The notes: a model not told the origin generated them from the sequence alone. A DNA stretch of 64,000 nucleotides from Nomia melanderi (GCF_051020985.1 NC_134999.1:36055160-36119159), one strand, 5' to 3'. Counted from the first letter of the stretch, positions 1 to 13,000 are shown. Numbers and translations are program-made.

Positions 1-1994
1 GTCCACCGGATTTCCCCGGAACCTTCCCCAAGACGCGCGTAATGGATAGCACAATCAAAGGGTGAATGATTCCCCGTGTACCGGCAACTAGAAAACGCCG
101 GTGGTTCCGTTTCCGAGACGATCAGGGCTCAATCTACTTAATGCGTTCGCTTGTTGCACCAAACATTCTACTTCATCGATCCAACGACGGCTGTCTCCTC
201 TAACCGTGCAACCGTCGGGGATGAAAACCTTTAAACAGAAATCCTATTTCCGTGCCGGTATCGATCACGGGGATCATTGTTGATTAAAATTTCCACTTCA
301 CCTTGCCTCGCGAATAAATTCCATACCCAAGAGCAGACTCCCCTGACATTCTCAAAATCGTCCTCGGGCCTTCGCCTCCGCAAGAAAATACAATTTCAAA
401 AGCACATTAATTTACGTCCACGGTTCACATTGAACCGAGACTCAGCCGGCGTTACAAAGAACGGGAGAAACTTCCCATCCACTCGTCATCAATTTTCATT
501 CCACGTTCGAGAGACCGCGCTCCGCGTTTCGCCGCGCCCTAAGAACGGATCGGGGAAATTAACGAGAGGAGCCGGTGGCGCGCGTCTAGATCGTTAAGCT
601 TGTCTAGGAAACAAATCAATGCGTGGGATAAGCAGAAGTAACACCTGGCGAAGAGAGTGCCGCCAGGAGTTATGCGAAACGAGATTTCACGGTGCGCGCG
701 AGAGACACGAACGCCCCCGGTTTGTGCTTTATTGCCCCGGTTAAATGTTACACGGTGCTCATACAGCGTAGTTTGTTACCTAGGTGTCCATGGCGTCGCC
801 CCGGGGGCCACCTAACGCCCGAAATATTTACCGTCATCCGCATCATCGGGCTGCGCATTAAACCGCTCGCATGATTTATGCGCCGGCACACGTGGAGAAT
901 TTTATTTACGCAACCAGCGAGCGAGAGAGCACGCTCGCGTTTCGTTTGCATTGCAAAGAGCCCGACACTCGTGTTTTGCCGCGGCCCATTATTAGTCGCG
1001 GTGAAATAAAATCGGCGCGCGCGGGGTGACCGGCGACGATCGCGTTGCCCGACAAATTCGCGACAACGAATGGATCGTGTAATGCATTGTTAATACCGCC
1101 GTGGTAATCCGGGAATCGCGGCGCAATTGAAAGGCCGGTGATTCGTTATGCAAATGAGAGGAAAAAAACGGTTATGGGATTTTGGGTCGGTGATGATAAT
1201 GTTCGCCGGGCCGGGGCGAGTCTTATTTTGAAACGGGCTTCGGGTCGAATCGAGTTTCGTCGAGTTGTCTGTTATTCGATCATTGCGTGTGTCATTATGA
1301 TTGCGGAGGAGGAGTTTTGAGATTGATAGGATAGAATGAGTTTATCATTGCCACGGCTGATAATAACGTCTGGGTTTTTTCGGAAGTCGAATACGAATGT
1401 TCGTCACGTACGTATAAAATTCTGTAGCCCGGGTTTACGAAATTGCGGGTCGTGAACCTTTACTGGGACGTGAAATAAATAAAACGGGTCACGGCGAACA
1501 GAAAAATATAGCGGATATATTTTGAATATACTTTGAAATGCTTATGGTATAAAACTTAAATGCGGTCATCCAGAAACGTTACGGGCTGCTGTCAATATTG
1601 ATTAAACGAATAAAATGATTCGTATAAATGTTAACGAATGCGCGCCGGCTCGCAGTGTAAAATAAATTGCGCAGTGGATCCCTGTCAAAAAAACTTTCGA
1701 AATAGCTGTTTTGTAGGACGTGATTGATGCGATGTTCCACCTCTACTTATCGCGGCCGAGGATGTAAAGGGTGCATTTTTCAAATTGATATGCTCCGAAA
1801 TGTAGACTCATAAAAGAGGAGTTTGTTTCGTAATTTCGATTTAATGTGGGTCACGTTAACACACATACATATTAATCCAGAATTAAAAATAAATACTGTA
1901 TTTATTGGCAGTCGAAAGGGTTTGAAAATAGCTGCTTTACAGAGATCGGTCGACAAGTCTGTCCATAACCTGCCTTTTCTACTTATTCTATCCA
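1..1994. other. CpG-rich non-coding stretch
   Basis: Short ORFs only, with low-complexity or arginine-rich translations and no domain. Many CGCG and homeodomain-like TAATTA words. No exon with convincing splice sites was seen. Possibly intronic to the gene suggested by the minus-strand exon at 6026-6158. Confidence 0.5.
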
Positions 1995-2237
1995 TTAACC
2001 CTTTGCACTCGATAGGTGACTCTCAGTGACCACTTAATTTGACACAGTAAAATTGTAGAATGTGATATTTAACGTTAAACTTTGTATAATGCCTCGATAC
2101 GTGAAACATTGGAACAAAACAGCTTTGTTCCTCAATGTACTGGTGATTTCTCTTCGAATTAGTCTCAAAGAACATCCTCTTAGCCTCGTAAAGGAATGTT
2201 AAATATTTCTAGTAAACACCCGAGTGCAAAGGGTTAA
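1995..2237 (+). mobile_element. TTAA-flanked MITE, family 1, copy A
   Basis: 243 bp from TTAA to TTAA. The termini read TTAACCCTTTGCACTCG and CGAGTGCAAAGGGTTAA, a perfect 17-bp inverted repeat that includes the TTAA target. CCC...GGG ends inside TTAA are the piggyBac signature. There is no coding capacity. The interior shares long blocks with the copy at 34847-35087 in inverse orientation, including the 20-mer agctttgttcctcaatgtac. Confidence 0.85.
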
Positions 2238-4243
2238 CATTCGAAGAATAGGGTTTTGAAGTTAATCCGTTCAAAGATGGGAAAAATGAGAGAAGAAAAT
2301 TTCATATCATATACTCGACTTGACCCAGCGAAAGATATTATCTTATCCGCACCGGCGATTTCGGGATCACCCAGTACAGCGTGTGGTCGTAATGATGGTG
2401 TAGCTTTACCGAGTGAACTTGAGGTTTGTGGGAGAAGCTAATGAGAATTCGTGAGACTCGACCGGCACGAGAGGTCTTCGACTGCCAGCCTGCCAATTAC
2501 GTAGCGTCTACATGGACATTCGACTGGTAGCGATGTTTCTCTAAACTCGCAGCGATGTTCAGACAAACTCAAATTGAGTACAATCTAATTCCTTCGATTG
2601 TTTGCTCGAGGAGCCCGAGACCGAGCCGAAAATTCATACAACTTTTAATTCGACCCTCCGTTTCGCTGCATTCCCCGAGAAGCATTCTCCACTCACCGTC
2701 CTCGTTAATTTCGAATACCTTCAGAAATATTTCATTCTTCTATCGGAACGAATCGATTCGCCGGAACAAGGTATCAACGGAACTCATCGGAAACCGTGGA
2801 AGCTAACGTATGCACGGAGCTTCCTCTTCCCTCGGTCGCATATGCGCTCAGACGTCCTCGAGTTTTCTCGATACGGCGTGCACGAGCGCAGGAAATAAGT
2901 TCCCCGCGGATGGAAAACAAGCTGCGAACGTAAAATGAAACGTTCCCAGCCGAGGGGACGCATCCGAGGCGTTTCCGGGACACGGGGGAGGATTCGGATC
3001 TTAATGCCGAAAGAAGTATCGCTCTTAGCGCGATTTTATAGGCACTTGGCATATTGAAAGGGAACGCGGGAAAGCCTGTTAGGCGCGTATTCGGGGTCGC
3101 CGGGTTGTGAAATAAGATCGGGACCGCGGGGGCGGTATCGGCGGAAGGGGTTACCAGGCAGAAAGCGCGTCTCGCCGCGAAAAGTGTCTGGCACTCGTGT
3201 TCGCCGGGTCCCGCGGCGTTTCATAATGCTCTCATTAAAGCGCCCCACTCGAAAATTATCGAGTCCCGCGCGCAATTTCGGCGCGGCGGCCGCGGCACGG
3301 TAATTCGATGGCAATAATGGTCGGCCGCGTCAAGAGTCCGCTCGCTAATCGACATCGAGCTGGCTATTTCACCGTCCATCGCAAATATTATAATCGCGCG
3401 GGGAAGGGGGGCGTCGCTCCATTCGAAAGATATACATTCGCGCGGTAATTTACAACGAGCCCGGCCGGGTTTAATTGCGGATTAACGGGGGGGCCGCCGG
3501 CAAATTTGCGAGCGTTTCTTTCGATTTGCATGGCAAACGAGCTGCACTTTGTAATACTTGAAACTGCCGAGTCGAACGGTCGGACACGCTCGAGCGAGAA
3601 ATTACAGGGCGCGATTGGAAGGAGCCGCGATTAAAATTACGGTTAACAGCGGGGTGAAAGGTCGCCGCGTAACGGAGAGGGGAAAAACCGTGCCGAACAC
3701 CTTGTCCCGCCTATTTTTCCCCGTTCGTCGGTTACCTTGTGTACCGATAAATTGATTTTAAATCGAGCGCGACCGGCGATTTCCGTTAAATTAAATTCGG
3801 CCCGTTTTCGTGGTACCTCGAGCGATCATCGAAACTGGGCACTCGCTCGACGCGGCTCTCGAACTAATTGAACCGCGTTGCTCGGTTATCAAGATTTTCG
3901 TCGTCGGGAATGAATTATCTTTCCAGAGTGCCCCGGCGCTCGTCGCGCCGTGAAAAATTGTAAGGGCGGCGTTCTTCCGTGAGAACAAGGGGAATGGTGT
4001 TAATGAAATACCGGCTGGTAAAGGGCGCGCAGCTAAAGATCGGAAAGGTGGGGAAACTACTTGGAAGCGAGTAACGGAGACGAAACTCGGCGGACCGCAT
4101 TAGCACGTTAAATGGGTACATTAAGAACTTTATAGTTAATTCAGACTGTTTCGGCGACGTTATTGCTTCCGGTGAATTTCATCGTTGCCGGTCGTCCTCC
4201 CTGCGGACCGTTCATAAATGATCGATAAACGTAACGGCGGAAA

Positions 4244-4255
4244 GGGGGGGGGGGG
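4244..4255 (+). repeat. Poly-G run (G12)
   Basis: Twelve consecutive G residues on the plus strand; length-unstable and a likely sequencing-error site. Confidence 0.9.
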
Positions 4256-4575
4256 CGGACGTCGGTTCGTCGTCTTCGGCGCGGCGAACACGTCCGGCGA
4301 ACTTTTACAAAGATTCCTGTATTATTCAACGACTCCGGGAGGTCCGATTAAAGTTGCATCCGACTGATAACGCGATTTATTATGGGCGTCGTCTAAGTTC
4401 CGTCGACGGCCAAGTAAGCTGAGTTCAATGATATCCAGCCGAACGATCGAGGAATTAATATTCATCGGGTAGGTGAACAGCGATCGCTCCGAATCGAAAG
4501 TCATCCGGTTTAAGGAACTTTTACTTCTGCACGGAAACGACAATGAAAAGGAACTGACTTCGCGTAAAGAGACGG

Positions 4576-4581
4576 AGAGGA

Positions 4582-4638
<57 letters not shown>
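4576..4638 (+). repeat. (GA)n microsatellite
   Basis: About 60 bp of nearly pure GA, followed by a short (tagag) variant. GAGA-factor-type binding sites and strand-asymmetric purine DNA. Confidence 0.95.
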
Positions 4639-4641
<3 letters not shown>

Positions 4642-5611
4642 GAGTAGAGTAGGGCAGAGGTGCACGAGTTAATAAAACTGTTTCCTATCGATTTTTGAGC
4701 TACCTCGCAGGACTCGTTGCAGTAAAATTTCCTTGAGCATTACGGATTGCGAGGGTGATTGGAATACAAAGGAGGCTTTTCTATCGCGAGTTCATTGAAG
4801 GGGCAATTTTTTCCAAGCAACAAAAGGATATTTCCTCGTGCAGCCCTTTGTCGAGAAATGATTCAACGTTATTAGCGCATATTATATGAAACTGTAACCT
4901 TTCGCTGTTATAGTATTACTCGCGGAACGATGGATTTCGCTAATTGCGCTTTTCACGAATCAGAAATGTGAACGAGGTCGGCGCGCAACGAATTGTACAT
5001 TTCAATCGTTTACAGAGAAGGACTGAACTTAGATTTCATCCGACTTTCAGTTAAATTTAAATCGAAATATCTTGAAACTAGGGTTAACTGGAGATACGAA
5101 TATCCAGTTTAGCGAGCATCTAAACATTTGGTTTAATTAAAGATTCGAACGATGTTAAATTTAGGTTACATCCGTTCTAAACTTATGCCAGATCGTCGCC
5201 GAGCCAAGTTTTCGGCATGACAAACCGTTACAGTTGAAATCGACAGAGGAAATGAATGAAATTCCGAAAACATTCACTCTTTTCAAGTGCGCGAGAGTTA
5301 CGAGCATCCAAAGGGAATCACCGAGCATCCTAGAATATCGATGAGACCGAATTACGTTCGTTTCGCGTGAGTCCCGCCGGATTACAGCGCCTTAAACTCT
5401 TTACGGCTGATTGGAGTCGAAGCGACGATATCATTAAGCGAGCGTCCAGTAAAAGCTGGGTCCCGGAGCCGCGTTGTCCTAAAGGCCGCCTATAAAACTG
5501 ATCCGAGACGTTCGACCCTTAACGACAGCCTATAGACGCATTACGGCCGACAAAGCGGCGATTACGATGCCCCGAGGACGTCGAATCCTCACCTTTATTG
5601 TTCCGCCTTTT

Positions 5612-5965
5612 AATCCGTGCGAAACGCAAACAAAATTGATGATTAATTTCATCTGGGAAATTCTATTTATACCTATAATCCCGTCCAGTAATCAAATTAA
5701 TCCGAACGGAACGCAAACGAGATTAATTCCATTGAACAATCCTATTTCTACCTATAATTCTACCCAGCGGCCGATTTAATCTAAACGAAACGCGGACAAA
5801 GTAAATAAGCACTCCGATCTAAAAGTACCATTATACTCCGATCTTTGATTCTATCCGATAACTAATTGAATCCAAACGCGACGCGATAAAAGTAATAAAT
5901 ACTCTAATAATATCTAATAATTCCGTCTAAATTGGCCCGATCGAAACGAAAAGCAAACAGAATTC
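5612..5965 (+). repeat. Degenerate tandem array, about 70-90-bp unit, 4-5 copies
   Basis: Unit starts near 5612, 5699, 5778, 5869 and 5937 are marked by versions of AATCCGAACGRAACGCAAAC, each followed by an AT-rich half containing a CTATTTMTACCTATAAT-like block. Spacings are 87, 79, 91 and 68 bp. The array ends about 60 bp from the donor of the candidate exon at 6026. Confidence 0.7.
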
Positions 5966-6025
5966 AATCGGCAGGTTATCGAGGAAAGAACTTTATCCGA
6001 GGGACAAAATACCGTCCGTACTCAC

Positions 6026-6158
6026 CGGTTCTCACCATCACGTTCAGCAGGATGGACAATAGGATGGTGGTGGCCCGGTACCCGTGTATTATGATCATCA
6101 GCCACCTCGATACGCTGAATCCCGCGTCGTGCCATAGACCGGTGCCCTCGTGTACCAT
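6026..6158 (-). CDS. Candidate first coding exon of an unidentified membrane or secreted protein
   Basis: The minus strand from ATG 6158 (context aaaaatATGG) encodes 44 residues beginning MVHEGTGLWHDAGFSVSRWL. A hydrophobic run follows (about residues 31-42, TTILLSILLNVM), and the exon ends at a strong donor, AACCG|GTGAGTACG (6026/6025). Most third codon positions are G or C (TAC, CAC, ATC, AAC, TTC), unlike the shadow frames around it. The hydrophobic run could be a signal peptide/anchor or the first membrane span of a receptor; I do not recognise the family. A second possible donor (ATG|GTGAGA, intron from 6034) lies just before. The rest of the gene would lie to the left on the minus strand; no second exon was recognised in 1-6000, so it may be beyond the window. 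Confidence 0.45.
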
Positions 6159-7061
6159 ATTTTTCCGGCTGGCCGTTTCTCGCCCGCCTTGCCACCGATT
6201 GCCTCCTCGTCGCCCGGCCTCATTCACCGTCGTTCACCAGCCCGAACGCGGAGCCCAGGGTTAAACCAGTTCGCGCCTCGGGGTTTATCGGCGATCGAAA
6301 AGCGTCGTCGAGCCAAGGCTTTCTCCTTACGTGCGCTCCGCGCGAGCTCCGCTCTGTAAAACGTCCTCGCTTGAGAAAGAGCCGCCGCCGCCGGCAGCAA
6401 AAAGAATATAAGAAAAAAAAAACGAAAGAAAGAAAGAAAGGAGAAGAAAAAAGTAAAAGGAGCGGAAGCAGCAAAATCAAAAGAAAAATGGGCAGGAAAA
6501 AGGCAAAACAACAGACACGTAAATCTTTTCTAGGTTCGCGGTCTTGTCCGCGGGGGTGTGCACCGTTGCCGCCTGGACCGCCGCCTCGGCGGTCAGATTG
6601 ATTAGTGTACCGTCGGTTAGAAGGAAAAGTTTCTAGTTGCCGTGGAAACCCGGCGCAAGCCGAGAGCTAAAAGATCCTCGCGTACCAGCGGCAACTTAGC
6701 GAGATCAATCCGGCTAGCAGATATTGCACGAGTTATGGAGTTTCCTCCGGCGGCGCGGCGAACCGTTTCCGCGGAACGCTTTCCCTCCGCTTCCCTCTTC
6801 GTCGTCTCCGGTAACTATCATTAAAGGCGAATAGAAAGTTGCGCCTCTCAGTGTTCATTCCAGCCGGCCCTGGGGAATCAGTTCCAGGGACAGGCTCGTA
6901 CCGCGACGTCTTCGGCAACGTCGTTCAACGACGGAACCCAGTTTCCTGTGTCTTATCGAGATCGAGGAGCCAAGGTATAGGTCACCGAACGCTCTTCAAG
7001 CGTTGGCAAGTTGCTCTCCGCGGCCCCGAAGTCGCTATTGTTCCACGGCTATAGATTACGC

Positions 7062-7102
<41 letters not shown>

Positions 7103-7109
7103 TCTCTCG
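7062..7109 (+). repeat. (CT)n microsatellite
   Basis: Nearly pure CT dinucleotide repeat; creates leucine/serine repeat ORFs that are not genes. Confidence 0.95.
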
Positions 7110-9212
7110 GCGAACGTTCGAGACACTGGCTCCCTCCACCCGCTCCCTTCCGACCCGGTCTCCCACGAACGACGACGGACGCGTCGTCGGAAGAACGAGC
7201 CGTAAGATACACGTGTCGAGACATTCCGTCGACGCGAGCTTCTGTCCTTCCCGGTTCCGAGATACCGTTGAAGTTCCGCGGACGCGGAGGATGCCGCGGC
7301 GGAGCCTCTCGACGATATCCTTTCGCAGTAAAGTTAATGGCGTGCCTCCGGCGAAAGGACTCCCCTCCCCCTCCCCTCGCCCCGTTGGTTACCCCCGCGC
7401 GCCTCTCCCCGATTCAGCCTCATTCACGGTTGCGCCGGGCACACGTTTCCCTTCCCTGCACGTTATCAGAAATACAGGACGCTCCGGGCCATTGAAACGG
7501 AACGTTCTCTTTCTCGAGTGGCTTTCAGCGTTCCCCGCCGGTCCACAGCCAAAGGCTACTTCCCGCTGGAAAAGCTCTGATTCTCTTTCTCCCGAGCATC
7601 CGGGACGCAGGGAGCGAGGAAGATAGAGGACCCGAAACACAAGCGCAGAGACACTGGCCAGGAAACATCCCAGCCCCGGCCAGCTTCAAGACTTTTCCAC
7701 GTTCGTTCCGTGCCGCTAACGGCGCTCGCCCCGTTGCTTTTAGACCGGGCGTATAAAGAGCTCGTCCGCTTAATTTCCACCGTTAATATTATCTTAGGCT
7801 AGACCGCGTCGTCGATTCGTGGCGCCGACTTCAATGCTCGTCCCCGTTCCGCGGGGTCACCGTTGAATTTAGCCATCGGTTGCCCCGGCTGCATTAACAG
7901 AGATAACGACGACGGGACCGCACACGCCGGCGCTTCGTCCTTTTTAATTGGAGACACCGTCAACGGTTGAAGAGGGGAACCTCTGGTGTCCTTTGATCCA
8001 GTTCCCAGGAGGCTACAGTCCGATGCAACCGGAGACAGCGATCGTTACGCGACACGGTTAATATTTCGCAGTGCACCCTTGTCTCCGTTACTTCGTCCCG
8101 TTGCCTCATTTGCAAATATCCTGACCGCTGCGAATGCGACTGTCCTCGCGTTAACGCTTCGGCAGCGTTCTTCCGAGCTTTTCCGGCGTCTCCGTGATTC
8201 CGGGCAACCCCTATCGTCGCCGGTAACACGACGCACGACGTCTACGAGGCGGTTGTAAACGTACAAGCGCGACACGTCGGATAAACGAGGCGGGATTCGA
8301 CGGAGACCGCCTGGTTTGTGGATATTGTGCAAGTTTGCGGAATGCTGCGGCTACCGCTCGTCGTCTTCTGGGTTCCAGCGTACGTAACGCGCCTCGGGCT
8401 GCCTCCTCTCTAGCCCCGCGACCCGCCTGGAACGTCCAGCTGCGTACACACACGATGCTTAAGGAGGGTTGGAGGTCGGTGGCGCGACACACGCTCCGGT
8501 AATGTCTTCGTGGAAGGATCCGGTGGCGGTTAACTCGCCCCTTTGAGGTATTTGAGCCGTCCCCGGCGGCTGGTATCCGCGCGGAACAAGGGTTGGGGCT
8601 AGGGTGCGGTTCGGGGGAGGACGGATCCGAAGCCCAGACGCTTCAGGGATTACGGATGACTCGGTTCCTTAAGGGGCACCGCCTGAGATTCGAGGGAAGT
8701 GGATACAGTTCGGCGGCCAGCCGGCGAATAACCCGGCCGCGACGAGCGTTCTCGTGAAGCGTTCACGGTAAAGCTCCTTTTTTGTTCAAATCTGGCGTCG
8801 AAATCGCGCGGAACCGGCGCGCCAGCCGGCCCGGCGCGGCGGATGAAACGAAACAGGACCGGTTAAGCGAGCCTCGTTACCAGGAGAGGTACGCTTCCTC
8901 TTTTTCCCCTCTATCAGCCTAATGAAATTCTACGGAGAATTCCGGCCGCGCTCGCTTTTGCGCCGACGTTTTCGAATACCGGCCGCGCGAAAGACTGCCG
9001 TAGTAACCCGGGAATTAATTTACCGCGCGAAACCTTATGGGACGGATGAGCAGCGCTTTTAAAGGGAGATTACGGGTTTAATGAAGGGTGAGCACTTCGT
9101 CGCTCGCGATTACGGTTTCTTAATGTATAAGCGGGGTTTTTAATTATTTCTTTAGACCCCGTTGTAAGCTCGCCGCTGGCCAACGCTATTTCGTAGTGGG
9201 CGTGGTTTTTTC

Positions 9213-9214
<2 letters not shown>

Positions 9215-9242
<28 letters not shown>
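9215..9242 (+). repeat. (GA)n microsatellite
   Basis: 28 bp of pure GA. Confidence 0.95.
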
Positions 9243-9243
<1 letters not shown>

Positions 9244-9785
9244 CTCCGCCGGTGAATCGCCAGCAGAGGAATGCATGGAAACGAACCGTTGGTCGGTCAT
9301 AGGCCAATGAATCGCGCCTGTGGCTACGCGAAAGCGCGTATTACCTCGAAAAACCGTGCGATCGTTGCGTCGGTACAAACATTTAGGTTATCGCGAATTT
9401 CACGTTTTCACGGGCTACCTTTCAGCAAATATCGCGCGGCCGCAATTGTGCGACTGATTGCATTCTGCGTGGAGCTCGTGTCGGTTTACTAGACGAAATT
9501 CGATTGAGCGGGGCGTGTTTACGTGTGTATACCAGTGTCTGTGTTCGCCGAGCGTTAACGTGTCGGGCGACCTGGGGGATAATAAAGCGTGAATTTTCGG
9601 GTTGCGAAATAATTCCCGGCGAATCTGTTACAGCCGCGACAGCTTCCCTCGAATTAGAGGCTACCCTGGAAGGACAAACGGTTCGACCATGGAACGCGGC
9701 CGTGAATGCCGGCGAACCCCCCTTACAAGCGAAGTTATCCAACTAAGACCTAACTAATTGTAACACCTGTAGTATGAACACGTGT

Positions 9786-10032
9786 AGTATAAACAACTGA
9801 GGAATATTTGATCGAACCGAGATTGAATCCAGACCTGCCCAACAGTATCCATTGTGACTACGTCGGAGTCAAGCCTAATACATTGCAAGTTTCGTCAAAA
9901 GGCTTGACTCACTCTGTTTACACACAGTTTCATAATCTGTTGAATTTCCAGGTTCTATAACGTCTCTTATTAATTACTATATGAGCCAGGTCTCGATCTC
10001 GGTTCGATCAAATATTCCTGAGTTGTTTATAA
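9786..10032. mobile_element. MITE-like element with long terminal inverted repeats
   Basis: The arms at 9791-9823 and 9996-10028 are inverted copies of each other, matching at 32 of 33 positions (core GGAATATTTGATCGAACCGA). Similarity continues weakly outward (TATAAACAACT) and inward (AGACCTG). A second, inner inverted repeat, GAGTCAAGCC (9866-9875) / GGCTTGACTC (9901-9910), lies between them. No ORF. The ends lack TTAA, so it is not in the piggyBac-like group below; the superfamily is unknown. Confidence 0.75.
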
Positions 10033-13000
10033 TATGTGTCTTTACTCGACGAATCCCGACCTGATCCCGTTTCTATCTCGCTATACCTTTATCCATCGAA
10101 AAGAATAGACGAGTAAAGAACTTTCCACTGCTCGTGCGTTTCGCGGCTTTCACCGGCGACGTGACGCGACGCGGGAATCGCAGCCGCCAGGTTGGTGAAA
10201 CGACGAGTGAGAATCGCGAGTGCGTTCGCGTGATATCTCCTCTATTCCTCCCCAACGACGATTCATCGGAGAAGGACTCTTCGGCAGGAGTGGCAGTCGC
10301 GCAAAATTCCGACTCGCTTAGACGGCGGTCGGGAAAGCGACGACAGAGGAGGCATTTATTAAAAGATCATCACTTATCAGGAGACCCTCGAGGGCGAACG
10401 AATCGCTGCGCGACGAGGAGGAAGAGAGAGAAAACGCGCGGGAGAGAGGCCGTAGAGCGAGCCAGCCACGCTTCCGCGATACGTTCGTGAAAAGCTCGCT
10501 TTTCCTCGGCCACGAGTGCCTCTCCTTCTATCTTTACTACGCGGAGCGTTAAGCTCCCGGAAGACGGCGCGAAATTTAACGAGCGACTGAGGTCGCGGTC
10601 GGGCCGAGGCAATAAAAAAGATGAGGAAAAACGAGGCTGAGGCAAACGGGATATAAACGATGATGTGGCCGCGCTGGGAAACGCCCGGGGAACGACCAAA
10701 CCCGACGGAAATATTAACGATAAGCTTGAAACGGAATGGATACGGGATACGCGGCGGGAATGCCGAGTTATTGGCAACCGTACGCGTTCGACCAGGAATG
10801 CATCCGGCCGACCCGCCGCGAAGTGTGTATGTTTTATTATTAAACTAACGGCTAATAAACAGTTTCGAGCGCGATATAAACCAATACGCACGTACGAACA
10901 ATTATGTACGTTAATTAAACCGCGCGATTTCAGTTGTTCAGACGGTCGCGAATAGAAATGTTGATTCCCACGCTCTGTTCGCCGCGCAGCGCCCCGGCGA
11001 CAAAATATTTAGAATGATTTTTCGAATTAAAACGAAATTACACCGCGCCGCAGATTTCGATCCCCGGGGTTCGTTAATTCCGGCGACGGCTGCTGAAAAT
11101 CGTAGTACCCGTTTTTCCTACGCTCCCGGTATTTACTATTTAGTTAACTCGATTATTCAAAGAGAATTTTAATACACCCTCTCGCGCTGTATTTCGAATT
11201 AAATTTCGTTATTTCCCTTGCAACCGTTACATTTGGTCCCGTTAACCGAGAAAGACAAACAAACTCGTATTTCATATTCCTCCGTGATTCCCATTGCTTG
11301 TTTATTCACCGAAATTTAACACTGTTGCGTCAAAGAAAATAGAAACAAAAAACGCGCACAACGGGGGAAAAAAGCAACAGGAAGCCCTGGATTCGCGAGG
11401 ATAAAACCGGTTCTCGAAAACTTTCGACGCCCCGGTCGAAAATACCCGCTCGAAAACAGCGAATTCCACTCGCGGCCCGTTAGGAAACGCAGCGGAGCGG
11501 TGCGCTTCGAATAACGGGCAACTCAAACATCGTTCACCCCGGCGAGTACAACTGCCATACTCCGGAACAGTGTAAACTAATCGTCGGCGACGATGAGAAC
11601 TAACAGTCCTCCGTCCCGAAAGACAGTCGGGATAGCGTGCTTCCTTCCGGATCCCGGTTGCTCCCGGTAATCGCATCGAGGATTCCTCTATTCCGCGAAC
11701 GGAATCGGGGAAACCGTTCCCTGTTCTATTACTCGAAAGTCGCGAGCAAGCAGTCGGTTCGGATCGGATCGGATCGGATCGGGTCGCGTGTCCCCTTGAA
11801 TGCTTAATCGCGAAGTCACGAGGGAACGGAAGCGAGGTGGCCACGCATCGGCGGGAAATATGGTGGATTAAGGATTTAAGATCAGCAGCGGTGGATGAAG
11901 GGTTGACCGACTTTATGAATACTAATTGGTAACTAGCGTACGACATTCGCCGGTTGGAATTTATCGGGTTTATCGGACGCGAACCCGCCCCCGTTCCGAC
12001 CTTCTTCGCCCCGCATCCAGAGACTCGAGTGGGGCTCATTGAAAAGGAGCATCATTCGCCGCGCAGCGGGATCGGCTCTGTAGAGGGACGACGAAAAACT
12101 TAATACGGCAAGAAGGGAGTCCGCATTATGTAAAGAAGACTCCGGAGGAGTCGACCGCTGAATAATGTAGATCCAGCCGCCCCTGTATCCTTTGCCCGGC
12201 CGCCGAGCGGTTCCCCTCTTCGCCGTCGCGTAAACACGTATCGTTCGAAACGTGAACGGGATGGAACGGGCCTGGCCTGGATTTGGCATCCGTACTTGGT
12301 AATTAAGTTCACCACCGTTGGTGTGCAGCCGCCTCCGACCACCCCCTAAAGCTCGTTCCATCCAGCTCCCTTTCCGATCTATGTCTCGTGAAACACGAAA
12401 TTGCGCCATCCGCCGGGTGCCGATTAAAGTGCCGATAATCCGGGAGCATCGATTTAACCTATGGCTCCGTATCAATTATCGGGTCAATCGTCGTCGGATG
12501 CCACGTCCCATTTGGCCGGTTGACCGCCCAGAAGACATTTCGAATGAGAATCGTTGCCCTTTATAATCGGCCACCAGTCGCGGCCGGTACGGCGCCGTCG
12601 AGCCAGTTTTTCATCCCCCGTCGGATCAACGCGCCGTCGAATCGGTAATAGGATCGGTTAATTAAAAGAAATCTCTGTGTGAGTTCTTCTTATTCTTTCG
12701 GTGTTCAGCCTGATCCGTGGGTACACATTATACGGGGCACCAGATATCGATCCCGTATTACGTATGTGCATAATTCCGCGACGCGTGCACACACCAACCC
12801 CCTCAGGAGAAATTTTTCGCATTCGACGCCCGACCGAGAATTGATTGAACCCTCCTTGGGACGATTCGGCACCGACCCGATATTCCTCGCGGTGGGAATT
12901 AGACGATGCTGCTGGGTATAGGGATTCCTCTGGATAGACATCTTTCTGATTTAATCCTGGCAAACTCGTTGCTCGGGGGATAGATACATTGTCGATCGGG

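Larger units (their letters stand above)
2238..5611. other. CpG-rich non-coding stretch
   Basis: No recognisable exon on either strand. Apart from the tracts listed separately, I see AT-hook/homeodomain-type words (TTAATTA, TAATTA) in a GC-rich background. Confidence 0.5.
6159..9785. other. GC/CpG-rich stretch, possible promoter or 5' UTR region of the 6026-6158 exon
   Basis: Very CpG-rich with long arginine/serine-rich frames that look like composition artefacts. A purine tract with (GAAA)n lies near 6395-6480. TATA-like cgtataaag occurs near 7749. No recognised protein domain. If the minus-strand exon is real, its leader and promoter should be here. Confidence 0.4.

Noticed and set aside
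11302..12475. Long minus-strand frames of 245 and 180 codons
   Set aside because: Arginine/serine-rich, no domain, no coding-type third positions, and overlapping each other in different frames; typical of stop-poor CpG-rich DNA.
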